This document shows, piece by piece, positions 8,290 to 15,744 of a stretch of 57,982 bases of DNA (position 1 is the first letter of the stretch; each line of letters opens with the position of its first letter). Below the pieces are notes generated by a model. It searched no databases. It was not told the DNA's origin and worked only from the letters and a program-made list of their open reading frames with translations. This DNA is from an uncultured Elusimicrobia bacterium (GTDB taxonomy: Bacteria > Elusimicrobiota > Endomicrobiia > Endomicrobiales > Endomicrobiaceae): positions 1 to 57,982 of the forward strand of contig CALGGE010000049.1 in assembly GCA_937916125.1 (NCBI GenBank). The letters are read 5' to 3'. A program made the translations under genes and the position numbers.

Positions 8290-8850
8290 TTAGATTTTTA
8301 AAAGATCTTCTTCTTTTTGTTTAACCAAGTCATCTACTTTTGCTATATAAGAATCGGTCAATTTTTGAATATCGGTTTCGTATTTTTTTCTGTCGTCTTC
8401 GGTAATAGCTTTATCTTTTTCAAGTTTCTTTATTTCGTCAACAATATGTCTTCTTTCGTTTCTTATTGCAATTTTATAATCTTCCGACATTTTATGAACA
8501 ACTTTTATAATTTCTTTTCTTCTTTCTTCGGTAAGAGCCGGTATTGAAATCCTGATAACTCTACCGTCATTTACGGGAGTAAGCCCGAGATCCGATTTTA
8601 AAACGGCTTTTTCTATCGCAGAAAGCTGAGACAAATCCCACGGTCTTATTTCCAACGTTCTTCCGTCGGGAACACTTACTCCTGCAACCTGATTTAACGC
8701 AAGCAAAGAACCGTAACTTTCAACCTTTATTCCGTCGAGCAAAGCCGCGTTTGCTCTTCCCGTTCTAACGGTAGCAAAATCGTGCTTTACTTTCTCTATG
8801 GTTTTTTTCATGGCTTCTTCGCCGGAAGCTAAAATTTCTTTAGGTAACAT
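8290..8850 (-). CDS. frr: Ribosome recycling factor
   Basis: 186 residues, the normal length. With EF-G it splits post-termination ribosomes. Family features are VKHDFATVRTGRANAALLDG, the GRTLEIRPWD core and LTEERRKEIIKVVHKMSEDY. The start at 8850 (MLPKEIL) has GGAGTG directly upstream, and this Shine-Dalgarno directly abuts the repeat block. The frame continues upstream only as translated repeat. Confidence 0.97.
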   Translation of the reverse strand: MLPKEILASGEEAMKKTIEKVKHDFATVRTGRANAALLDGIKVESYGSLLALNQVAGVSVPDGRTLEIRPWDLSQLSAIEKAVLKSDLGLTPVNDGRVIRISIPALTEERRKEIIKVVHKMSEDYKIAIRNERRHIVDEIKKLEKDKAITEDDRKKYETDIQKLTDSYIAKVDDLVKQKEEDLLKI

Positions 8851-8860
8851 TTTGTCACTC

Positions 8861-9117
8861 CAATGTATAATGTATAATGTATAATGTACAATGTACAATG
8901 TACAATGTACAATGTATAATGTACAATGAACGGCAACGACGAAACGGCAATGTACAATGTATAATGTATAATGTACAATGAACGGCAACGACGAAACGGC
9001 AATGTACAATGTACAATGTATAATGTATAATGTACAATGAACGACAAACTACAACTACAAACGACAACTACAACTGCAATGTACAATGTACAATGTATAA
9101 TGTACAATGAACGGCGA
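8861..9117. repeat. Largest compound repeat block, between pyrH and frr
   Basis: About 257 bases with at least four heptamer (TGTAYAA) runs, each closed by TGAACGGCAACGACG-like or TGAACGACAA-like spacers. The block starts at the frr ribosome site and ends exactly at the pyrH stop codon. Confidence 0.92.
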
Positions 9118-9810
9118 CTATGAAATAAGAGTTCCTATACACTCGCCGTCTAAAACTCTTTTTAAATTGCCTTTTTTATGGAAATCAAACACATAAATTT
9201 CTATATTGTTTTCCATACATAACAGAAAAGCCGAGATATCCATTATTTTCAAATTTTTATCTATGGCTTCTTTATAAGAAACTTTATCATATTTTTTTGC
9301 CGTAGGATCTTTCCTTGGGTCTGCCGTATAAACTCCGTCAACCTGAGTAGCTTTAAGAATAATGTCGGCTTTTATCTCGCATGCCCTTAATGCTGCCGTA
9401 GTATCCGTCGTAAAATACGGATTGCCCGTACCGCCGGCAAAAACCACAACATAACCTTTGCTTAAATATTCAATTGCTTTAGCCTGCGAAAAAGTTTCAC
9501 AAAAGTTTGTTACGCCGGACGCAGCCAAAACAACGGACTTTATATCGTTTGCAATCAACACTTCGCTTATTGCAATAGCATTCATTACCGTTGCAAGCAT
9601 ACCCATTTTATCGGCGGATGCACGGTTTATTTCTTTCCCCGCACCACGCCACAGATTACCTGCACCGACAACAATAGAGAGTTCCACCCGTTCGGATAAA
9701 ATACTTTTTATTTCATCCGCTATCGTTTGAATACTTTTCGTTGAAACGGATTGCCCGTCTCCCGATAAAGTTTCCCCTGACAACTTAAGCAGAACTCTCT
9801 TTTTTGTCAT
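9118..9810 (-). CDS. pyrH: Uridylate kinase (UMP kinase)
   Basis: 230 residues, amino-acid-kinase fold, phosphorylating UMP to UDP. Motifs are LLKLSGETLSG at the N-terminus, VVGAGNLWRG, GGTGNPYFTTDTTAALRA and LKATQVDGVYTADPRKD. It starts at an ATG preceded by AAGG and lies between tsf and frr as in most bacteria. The stop codon is at the edge of the repeat block. Confidence 0.97.
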   Translation of the reverse strand: MTKKRVLLKLSGETLSGDGQSVSTKSIQTIADEIKSILSERVELSIVVGAGNLWRGAGKEINRASADKMGMLATVMNAIAISEVLIANDIKSVVLAASGVTNFCETFSQAKAIEYLSKGYVVVFAGGTGNPYFTTDTTAALRACEIKADIILKATQVDGVYTADPRKDPTAKKYDKVSYKEAIDKNLKIMDISAFLLCMENNIEIYVFDFHKKGNLKRVLDGECIGTLIS

Positions 9811-9833
9811 TTTATTATTACCTTATTATTACC

Positions 9834-10676
9834 CTATTCACCGATTTTAAATCTTGCAAACTGTTTTACGACTATGTCTTTGTTAACCTTAGCAATAACG
9901 TTCTTTATATTTTCTTTTTCTTCTCTCATATAAGGCTGTTCCATCAAACATATCTGAGAATAGAATTTGTTCAATTTACCCAAAACTATTTTGTCGATTA
10001 TGTTTGCAGGCTTTCCCTCTTCCTGAAGCTGTTTAACATAAATTTCTTTTTCTTTGTCAATTTCTTCCTGAGGGACCTGATCTCTTGTAATGTAAGAAGG
10101 ATTTACGGCAGCTATCTGCATTGCGATTTCTTTTTCAAGATTTTTGAAGTTTTCGCTTGCTATAACATCAGCGGGAGCTTCAAAATTTACAAGTACGCCC
10201 AAAGAATTGTTCATATGGATATAAGAAGCAACTTCGCCTGTCGTAGAGAACTTTGCAGTTCTTTTCAAAACTATATTTTCTCCTATTGTTCCGATAGCTT
10301 CTTTAATTACATCCTGAACCGTTCTTGTATCGTCAAATTTCTGTTCGGAAATATTTTCCGCAGAAGAAGACTTTGCAACGAAATCAGCCAAACTTTCCGC
10401 AAGAGCTTTAAATTTGTCCGTTCTTGCAACAAAGTCGGTTTCGCAGTTAAGCTCTACCAAAACACCTTGCTTTTTATCGTCGCTGAGCTTTGCTACTACC
10501 ACGCCCTGCTTTGCGGATCTGTCCGCTCTTTTAACCGCAGAGGCGATACCTTTCTCTCTCAATATTTTTACTGCCGCTTCTATATCATTATTTGCTTCTT
10601 TCAATGCATTGTTGCAGTCTTTTATTCCTGCACCTGTCATTTCTCTGAGTTTTGTTATAAGTTCAATTGCCGACAT
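9834..10676 (-). CDS. tsf: Elongation factor Ts
   Basis: 280 residues. It exchanges GDP for GTP on EF-Tu. The N-terminal UBA-like domain carries LREMTGAGIKDCNNALKEA, followed by the NCETDFVAR core. The AAGGAG for its start is inside the last codons of rpsB, two bases upstream, so expression is coupled to S2. Confidence 0.97.
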   Translation of the reverse strand: MSAIELITKLREMTGAGIKDCNNALKEANNDIEAAVKILREKGIASAVKRADRSAKQGVVVAKLSDDKKQGVLVELNCETDFVARTDKFKALAESLADFVAKSSSAENISEQKFDDTRTVQDVIKEAIGTIGENIVLKRTAKFSTTGEVASYIHMNNSLGVLVNFEAPADVIASENFKNLEKEIAMQIAAVNPSYITRDQVPQEEIDKEKEIYVKQLQEEGKPANIIDKIVLGKLNKFYSQICLMEQPYMREEKENIKNVIAKVNKDIVVKQFARFKIGE

Positions 10677-10678
10677 TA

Positions 10679-11488
10679 TTATTCTCCTTTAACTTCTTCT
10701 GCTTTTTCTTCCTTAACTTCTTCTGCTTTTACTTCTTCCGTTGCGGGTGCGGCAACTTCTGCCGTTTCCGCATTAGCTTCGGCCGTACCGTCAGCCTGCT
10801 TATTTTCAATTCCTTTACCTTCAAGAATTGCATCTGCAATAACGGAACAGAAAAGTTTTACCGCTCTTATTGCATCGTCATTTCCCGGTATGGGATGATC
10901 TATCAAATCCGGATCACAGTTTGTATCGCAAACCGCAACTACGGGGATATTTAACTTTCTTGCTTCAGCCAATGCCGTTGCTTCTTCAACGGGATCTATA
11001 ATGAACATAACTTCCGGAAGTTTGTTCATTGATTTCAATCCTTCGAGAGATTTTTCAAGTTTAATTCTTTCTTTTTCTTTTTGAGATTGTTCTTTTTTCG
11101 AGAGAACCTGAAATATTCCGTTTTCTTTCATGGCTTCAAGTTCTTTCAATCTTGCGATAGATTTCTTTAATGTTTCGAAATTTGTAAGTGTTCCGCCGAG
11201 CCATCTTTCACAAACGAAATATGCACCGCATCTTAAAGCTTCTTCTTTGATAGGACCTTGTGCCTGTTTCTTTGTTCCCACGAAAAGAACTTCTTTTCCC
11301 TCTGCGGCATAATCTCTTACAACTTTATAAACTTTTTTAAGTTCTTTTAAAGTTTTCTGAAGATCGATAATGTGAATTTTGTTTCTGCTGCCGAAAATGA
11401 ATTTCCCCATTTTCGGGTTCCATCTTCTGGTCTGATGTCCGAAATGAACACCCGACTCCAACAACGACTTCATTGTTACGTTTGCCAT
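10679..11488 (-). CDS. rpsB: 30S ribosomal protein S2
   Basis: 269 residues. The start at 11488 (MANVTMKSLLESGVHFGHQ) has AAGGAG; an upstream ATG at 11536 would add 16 Lys-rich residues absent in the family. The conserved HFGHQTRRWNPKM, FVGTKKQAQ and PGNDDAIRAVKLF are present. The last ~45 residues are an Ala/Glu-rich tail beyond the usual S2 core. It is the first gene of the operon. Confidence 0.97.
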   Translation of the reverse strand: MANVTMKSLLESGVHFGHQTRRWNPKMGKFIFGSRNKIHIIDLQKTLKELKKVYKVVRDYAAEGKEVLFVGTKKQAQGPIKEEALRCGAYFVCERWLGGTLTNFETLKKSIARLKELEAMKENGIFQVLSKKEQSQKEKERIKLEKSLEGLKSMNKLPEVMFIIDPVEEATALAEARKLNIPVVAVCDTNCDPDLIDHPIPGNDDAIRAVKLFCSVIADAILEGKGIENKQADGTAEANAETAEVAAPATEEVKAEEVKEEKAEEVKGE

Positions 11489-11613
11489 TTTTACTTCTCC
11501 TTTAGTTTTTTTCGTCTTTTTTAAGACGACCTCCACAGGCTTCAGAACTCAAACCCTTACAAAAGGGACTTTTGACCAATCCGCCCGTGTGCGTATTTTA
11601 TACGACTTATTAA
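11489..11613 (-). promoter_or_regulatory. rpsB 5' leader with two hairpins
   Basis: About 125 bases between the predicted start site and the rpsB ATG. Two inverted repeats are visible: CCCTT-AAGGG type at 11554-11567 and TCGTCTT-AAGACGA at 11512-11529. The second is followed by A-rich rather than T-rich sequence on the transcribed strand, so it is not a terminator. S2 leaders are often autoregulatory; that role is inferred. Confidence 0.4.
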
Positions 11614-11619
11614 CCGAGT

Positions 11620-11648
11620 ATTTTAGCAAAAAAAAATCAGCTTTGCAA
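11620..11648 (-). promoter_or_regulatory. rpsB operon promoter
   Basis: Minus strand: TTGCAA (11643-11648), 17 bases ending in TGC, TAAAAT (11620-11625). It is a good -35 with an extended -10, placed just after the last gene of the PTS operon. Confidence 0.7.
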
Positions 11649-11656
11649 ATTTTTTC

Positions 11657-12229
11657 TTAACGTTTACGCCTTTTTACCGGTATCCAATAATAAACTCCCG
11701 CAGCGGAATTCGCCGGAATAAACCTGCCGTCTTCGGATAAAGATAAATTTATTTTTTCTATCGGGAGATATTTGATTACTTCTCCGTTATATTGTTCCGG
11801 TAATTCTATATTTCTTGAAAGTTCACAATTCTCTTTAACGGCTTCTTCCTTCAACAGTTTTTGAACGAAATTTTTCGCCTGATCCAAAGAATCCGCAGCA
11901 ATCGCCGAAATTATCTGCACGGCATAATCTCCGAACAAAGATTTATTTTTTTCGTATTCTTCCTGCAAAACATTACCTATGGTTAAAATATACGGACTGA
12001 CAGCCACCCATTTTTCCGGTGCATCCGTTTCAAAAGAAAAAATCAAATTTTCTTTTGAAAAAGTTTCATAAACCACCGCAGGTCTGATAATTTTCTCGCA
12101 CACAAAACAGGCTTTCCGTAAAGTTTCTTCCACTTCTATCGGAAGTTCTTCCATATTAAGAAGTTTTCTGACAATTCTCGATATTTCTCTTGTTCTTATA
12201 TTTATTCTGAAATTTTTTATCTTTCGCAT
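11657..12229 (-). CDS. Possible MetH activation-domain-like protein
   Basis: 190 residues, not confidently recognised. The central stretch (YILTIGNVLQEEYEKNK, then AIAADSLDQA) and the C-terminal KINLSLSEDGRFIP with NSAAGVYYW resemble the SAM-binding activation domain of B12-dependent methionine synthase (LTESGMLLPEKSVSG type), as found in free-standing corrinoid-related proteins. There is no cobalamin-binding or catalytic module beside it. It is the last gene of the PTS operon, 26 bases after ptsI. A role in reactivating a corrinoid enzyme is inference; it could be an unrelated small protein. Confidence 0.5.
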   Translation of the reverse strand: MRKIKNFRINIRTREISRIVRKLLNMEELPIEVEETLRKACFVCEKIIRPAVVYETFSKENLIFSFETDAPEKWVAVSPYILTIGNVLQEEYEKNKSLFGDYAVQIISAIAADSLDQAKNFVQKLLKEEAVKENCELSRNIELPEQYNGEVIKYLPIEKINLSLSEDGRFIPANSAAGVYYWIPVKRRKR

Positions 12230-12255
12230 CCTGTTCCCCGAAATATTTTATTAAA

Positions 12256-13992
12256 TTAAATATATTTAAATTTCTTCATTTCCGTTTCAATTTCGGACAT
12301 CGAGCCGCACGCCAAAAGCCTTTCGGCCAAATTTTTTGCTTTTTCTTTTGAAACGTTTCTTATAATTTTTTTAACATGAGGAATCTGTGCCGCCGACATA
12401 CTGAACTCGTCAAGTCCGAGACCGAGCAGTACTATGGTATATGCGGGATCGCCGGCCATTTCTCCGCACATTCCGACATCTATTCCCGCTTTATGTCCGG
12501 AATCTATGATATTTTTTAAAAGTCTTAAGATAGCCGGATGCATCGGATTATACAGATGCGTAATATTCGCGTTTACTCTGTCAACGGCTATGGTATATTG
12601 TATTAAATCGTTTGTTCCTATAGAGAGAAAATCAACTTCTTTTGCTATCAGGTCGGCAATTATGGCTGCAGAAGGGACTTCTATCATCGCACCGACTTTA
12701 ATATTCTCGTTAAACGGTTTGTTTTCTTTTCTTAACTCTTCTTTTGCCTGTTCCAATATTTTGTTCGCGGCTTTAATTTCGGCAACGCTGGAAATCATCG
12801 GATACATAACTTTAACATTCCCGCATACCGAAGCTCTTAAAATGCCTTTTAACTGAACCTTAAATATCTCGGGATATTTCAAACAAAATCTTATGGCTCT
12901 CAACCCCATAAACGGATTGGCTTCTCTGCCGATTTCCATAAGACCGAGTTTGGCAATTTTGTCTCCTCCGAGATCTATCGTTCTGATAATAACGTCATAC
13001 GGCATCATCATTTTGGCAATTTGAATATAATTTTGAAAATGTTCTTCTTCGCCGGGCATGGATGTTCTTGACAGATACATAAATTCGCTTCTGTACAAAC
13101 CTATACCGTTTGCACCGTGTTTCAATACGGAACGAATCTCTTCCGGAGTTTCTATATTCGCACCGAGTTTAATCTCCGCACCGTCAACGGTTACGGCAGG
13201 TAAATCTTTCAACTGTTCAAGAGCCTTTTTTGTGGAGAACTGTATTTCGTATTCTCTTTTATAATTGTCTATCGTTTCTTCCGTCGGGTCAAGAATAACT
13301 ATACCGTTATTTCCGTCTATAATTATTGGCATACCCTGCTTAACCTGATAGCTGATATTTTTCAAACCTACGACGGCAGGTATCTCAAGGCTGCGTGCGA
13401 CAAGGGCGGTATGCGATGTTTTTCCCCCGAGATCGGTAGCAAAACCGCGTACAACATTTTCTCTCATGGACACGGTGTCGGACGGAACAATATTTTTGGC
13501 GACCACAACGGAATCTTCTTCCAAATCGGCAAGGGTTTTCTTTGTCTTACCGAGAAGATGTGCCGTAACTTTTTTTGCGACATCTATCAAGTCGTTTTTT
13601 CTCTCTCTAAAATACTCATCTTCTATCGCATCAAAAGATTTGGAAAACTTTTTTACGACGGTATATATTGCAAATTCCGCCGTATTTCCCCGTTTTACGC
13701 AGTCTATAACTTCTTTACCTATCATCGGATCGTTCAATATCAAAATATGTGCGTCGGCAATTTTTGCATAATTCTCACCGAGCATTCTGTTCAGGTCAGC
13801 ATAATTTTGTTTAAGGTCTTCTTTCGTTTCTTTAACGGCAATTCTGAGACGAACAAGTTCTTTGTTAACTTTGTCCGCAGGGACCTCTTTTTGTACGGAA
13901 ACAAGATCATCCTCTTCCAAAATAAAAACTTTTCCTATAGCAACACCGGAAGAGGCTGCTATACCGTTGAGAATAATGTTTTTTTGTTTCAT
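12256..13992 (-). CDS. ptsI: PTS enzyme I (PEP-protein phosphotransferase)
   Basis: 578 residues, full length. It takes phosphate from PEP onto His194 in GGKTSHTALVAR and passes it to HPr. The PEP/Mg domain shows NGIGLYRSEFMYL, RTIDLGGDK, NPFMGLRAIRF and LSIGTNDLIQY. Its ATG shares one base with the ptsH stop (TAATG), so the two are coupled. Confidence 0.97.
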   Translation of the reverse strand: MKQKNIILNGIAASSGVAIGKVFILEEDDLVSVQKEVPADKVNKELVRLRIAVKETKEDLKQNYADLNRMLGENYAKIADAHILILNDPMIGKEVIDCVKRGNTAEFAIYTVVKKFSKSFDAIEDEYFRERKNDLIDVAKKVTAHLLGKTKKTLADLEEDSVVVAKNIVPSDTVSMRENVVRGFATDLGGKTSHTALVARSLEIPAVVGLKNISYQVKQGMPIIIDGNNGIVILDPTEETIDNYKREYEIQFSTKKALEQLKDLPAVTVDGAEIKLGANIETPEEIRSVLKHGANGIGLYRSEFMYLSRTSMPGEEEHFQNYIQIAKMMMPYDVIIRTIDLGGDKIAKLGLMEIGREANPFMGLRAIRFCLKYPEIFKVQLKGILRASVCGNVKVMYPMISSVAEIKAANKILEQAKEELRKENKPFNENIKVGAMIEVPSAAIIADLIAKEVDFLSIGTNDLIQYTIAVDRVNANITHLYNPMHPAILRLLKNIIDSGHKAGIDVGMCGEMAGDPAYTIVLLGLGLDEFSMSAAQIPHVKKIIRNVSKEKAKNLAERLLACGSMSEIETEMKKFKYI

Positions 13993-14261
13993 TATATTTC
14001 TTCCCCGAAACCGCCGGCAAAAAGTTCTGCCAGCGTATTGAGTGCCGCATCTTCGTCAACACCGTTTGCCTGAACGGTAAGTTCGGTTCCGCAAGCCGCG
14101 GCGAGCATCATTATACCCATAATACTTTTGGCATCAATCGTAGCTTCGTCTTTAATTATATTAATCGACGACGAGAACTTCATTGCTGCCTGAACGATTA
14201 ACGACGCCGGCCTTGCATGAAGACCGAGCTTGTTGACAATTTTTACTTTTTTCTCTTTCAT
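13992..14261 (-). CDS. ptsH: HPr phosphocarrier protein
   Basis: 89 residues. His15 in NKLGLHARPAS is the EI-dependent site, and Ser46 in DAKSIMGIM is the regulatory site for HPr kinase, whose gene hprK is in the same operon. Having both suggests the PTS is also a signalling relay, not only a transporter. Confidence 0.97.
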   Translation of the reverse strand: MKEKKVKIVNKLGLHARPASLIVQAAMKFSSSINIIKDEATIDAKSIMGIMMLAAACGTELTVQANGVDEDAALNTLAELFAGGFGEEI

Positions 14262-14263
14262 AT

Positions 14264-15040
14264 TTATAACCCCAAATATCCTAATATAAAACTAAAAATT
14301 ATTGCAAGATAAAACATCACAACGGGCTTAATTCTTCCCAAGAAAAAACTGACTATCATTATAACTCCGAACACCACCGCGTCGGGATAACTGAACCCGA
14401 ACCTTTCCGGTTCCAACGCCGGGACCATTCCGAAAATTTTAAAATAGAAAAATATCGACAGGATAACAACTATCAAACCGATAATTCTGAATATATCCCC
14501 GACGTACTTTATTTCAAGCTTGGAAATAAGCCTGATCATTTTTTCATCTATTCTGAAACTTACTATCAATGACCAATATCTGAACGACAAATGAACTATA
14601 TTATATAAAACTATAAAAAGAACGGGAGCTATCCACAGATAATTCAAACTTAACATATTCATTGACAATATGACCGTCAAAATGGCTATAAACGAAACAA
14701 ACGGTCGCCAAGTACCCCAGAAGAAAGAATCGCCAAGTGCAGCCACGGGACCTGCCATTAAGGATTTTATCATATCCGGTTTTTTTAAATTCTGCTCTTT
14801 TCCCGCGGCAATTTTCGTTTCGCTGTTGATAACCATGGCGACGATAATATTAACCATATAAGGGTTGGTATTAAAAAAACCGAGATGTCTCAAAAGAACT
14901 TCTTTTCTTTTTTCTTTATCGGGATACAGACCTTTTAAAACAGGGTACAAAATATACAAAAAGCCTATATTTTGCAACCTTTCAAAATTCCATAACGCCT
15001 GTAAAAAAAATGTCCTTAAAAATACAAAATTTTTGATCAT
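14264..15040 (-). CDS. PTS EIID component, mannose family
   Basis: 258 residues from the ATG at 15040, preceded by GGAG; an ATG at 15064 would add eight residues. The N-terminal FLLQALWNFERLQNIGFLY-like start, GFFNTNPYM and MAGPVAALGDSFFWGT are typical of EIID, and the C-terminal part has several membrane helices. It forms the membrane channel with EIIC, whose gene ends 45 bases upstream. Confidence 0.95.
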   Translation of the reverse strand: MIKNFVFLRTFFLQALWNFERLQNIGFLYILYPVLKGLYPDKEKRKEVLLRHLGFFNTNPYMVNIIVAMVINSETKIAAGKEQNLKKPDMIKSLMAGPVAALGDSFFWGTWRPFVSFIAILTVILSMNMLSLNYLWIAPVLFIVLYNIVHLSFRYWSLIVSFRIDEKMIRLISKLEIKYVGDIFRIIGLIVVILSIFFYFKIFGMVPALEPERFGFSYPDAVVFGVIMIVSFFLGRIKPVVMFYLAIIFSFILGYLGL

Positions 15041-15085
15041 TAAAAATTTGCTCCGACAACACACATAAAATTCGCTTTACGATTT

Positions 15086-15724
15086 TCAGTTATTCGTCTT
15101 TATGAACGGTATATTTATCGAGCGGAAGTTATAAAGCACCGCTCCGAAGCCCAACACCGGAAGATAATACCAAGCTTTCTTAAGTGCAACGTACAGCTGT
15201 ACGGGTACATAAGAAAATAATTGCTTAAACAAAAGTCCTCCGATAAGTATTATAACAAAATACATCAATGCCGCTCTGACTATATAAAGAAACAAACCCG
15301 CATATATTCCCATCGAAATTCTGTTCTCTTTACCGTCTTTAATACCTGCTTCAACCCAGTGCATAACATAAGTATTGAACTTACGTCCCGCAACATCAAC
15401 TTCTTTATACAAATAAGCGAAAGGTATTGCAACTGCCAACGCCAAAATTGCAGCTTCCTGCGAGCCTTTGAAAAAATGACACACCCATATAACGGACGTA
15501 CTCGTCATTACCGTTAAATCCAGCGGTACCGCCACGCCCATGGGAATTTCATTTATCCACATCATTTCAACTATCATGCCCAGCCACAACCCGGTATGTA
15601 TATCCCCTAAAATATAACCGAATAAAGGTCCGCAAAAAATAGGACGTGATATCATAAACTGCCCGAACATTGTTATATCGGCACTGAGAACCGCACCGAC
15701 GAGTGAAAAAATAATAATATCCAT
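15086..15724 (-). CDS. PTS EIIC component, mannose family
   Basis: 212 residues, strongly hydrophobic (about seven helices), with RPIFCGPLFGYILGD, TGLWLGMIVEMMWI and PMGVAVPLDL, matching mannose/fructose/sorbose EIIC. The ATG at 15724 is preferred over the adjacent TTG because a GGAG lies upstream. It is separated from EIIB by the GH57 gene. Confidence 0.94.
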   Translation of the reverse strand: MDIIIFSLVGAVLSADITMFGQFMISRPIFCGPLFGYILGDIHTGLWLGMIVEMMWINEIPMGVAVPLDLTVMTSTSVIWVCHFFKGSQEAAILALAVAIPFAYLYKEVDVAGRKFNTYVMHWVEAGIKDGKENRISMGIYAGLFLYIVRAALMYFVIILIGGLLFKQLFSYVPVQLYVALKKAWYYLPVLGFGAVLYNFRSINIPFIKTNN

Positions 15725-15744
15725 CAAAAAATGCTCCGCCGTTT

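Noticed and set aside
8829..9107. Open frames on the minus strand rich in Tyr-Ile-Val-His-Cys-Thr-Leu
   Set aside because: They are translations of the TGTAYAA heptamer arrays (also at 4-372, 6868-7377, 8042-8254 and 22576-22806), with no ribosome site or non-repeat content.
8861..9117. CRISPR-like look of alternating repeat and spacer
   Set aside because: The spacers are themselves repeated and the units are degenerate short microsatellites; no unique spacers and no cas genes are present.
9804..10898. A 364-codon plus-strand frame opposite tsf and rpsB
   Set aside because: It is the antisense shadow of two certain genes, is rich in Phe/Cys/Ser from complementing Lys/Glu codons, and has no start signal.
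11512..11529. Inverted repeat in the rpsB leader as an intrinsic terminator
   Set aside because: On the transcribed strand it is followed by A residues, not T, and lies inside the predicted leader.
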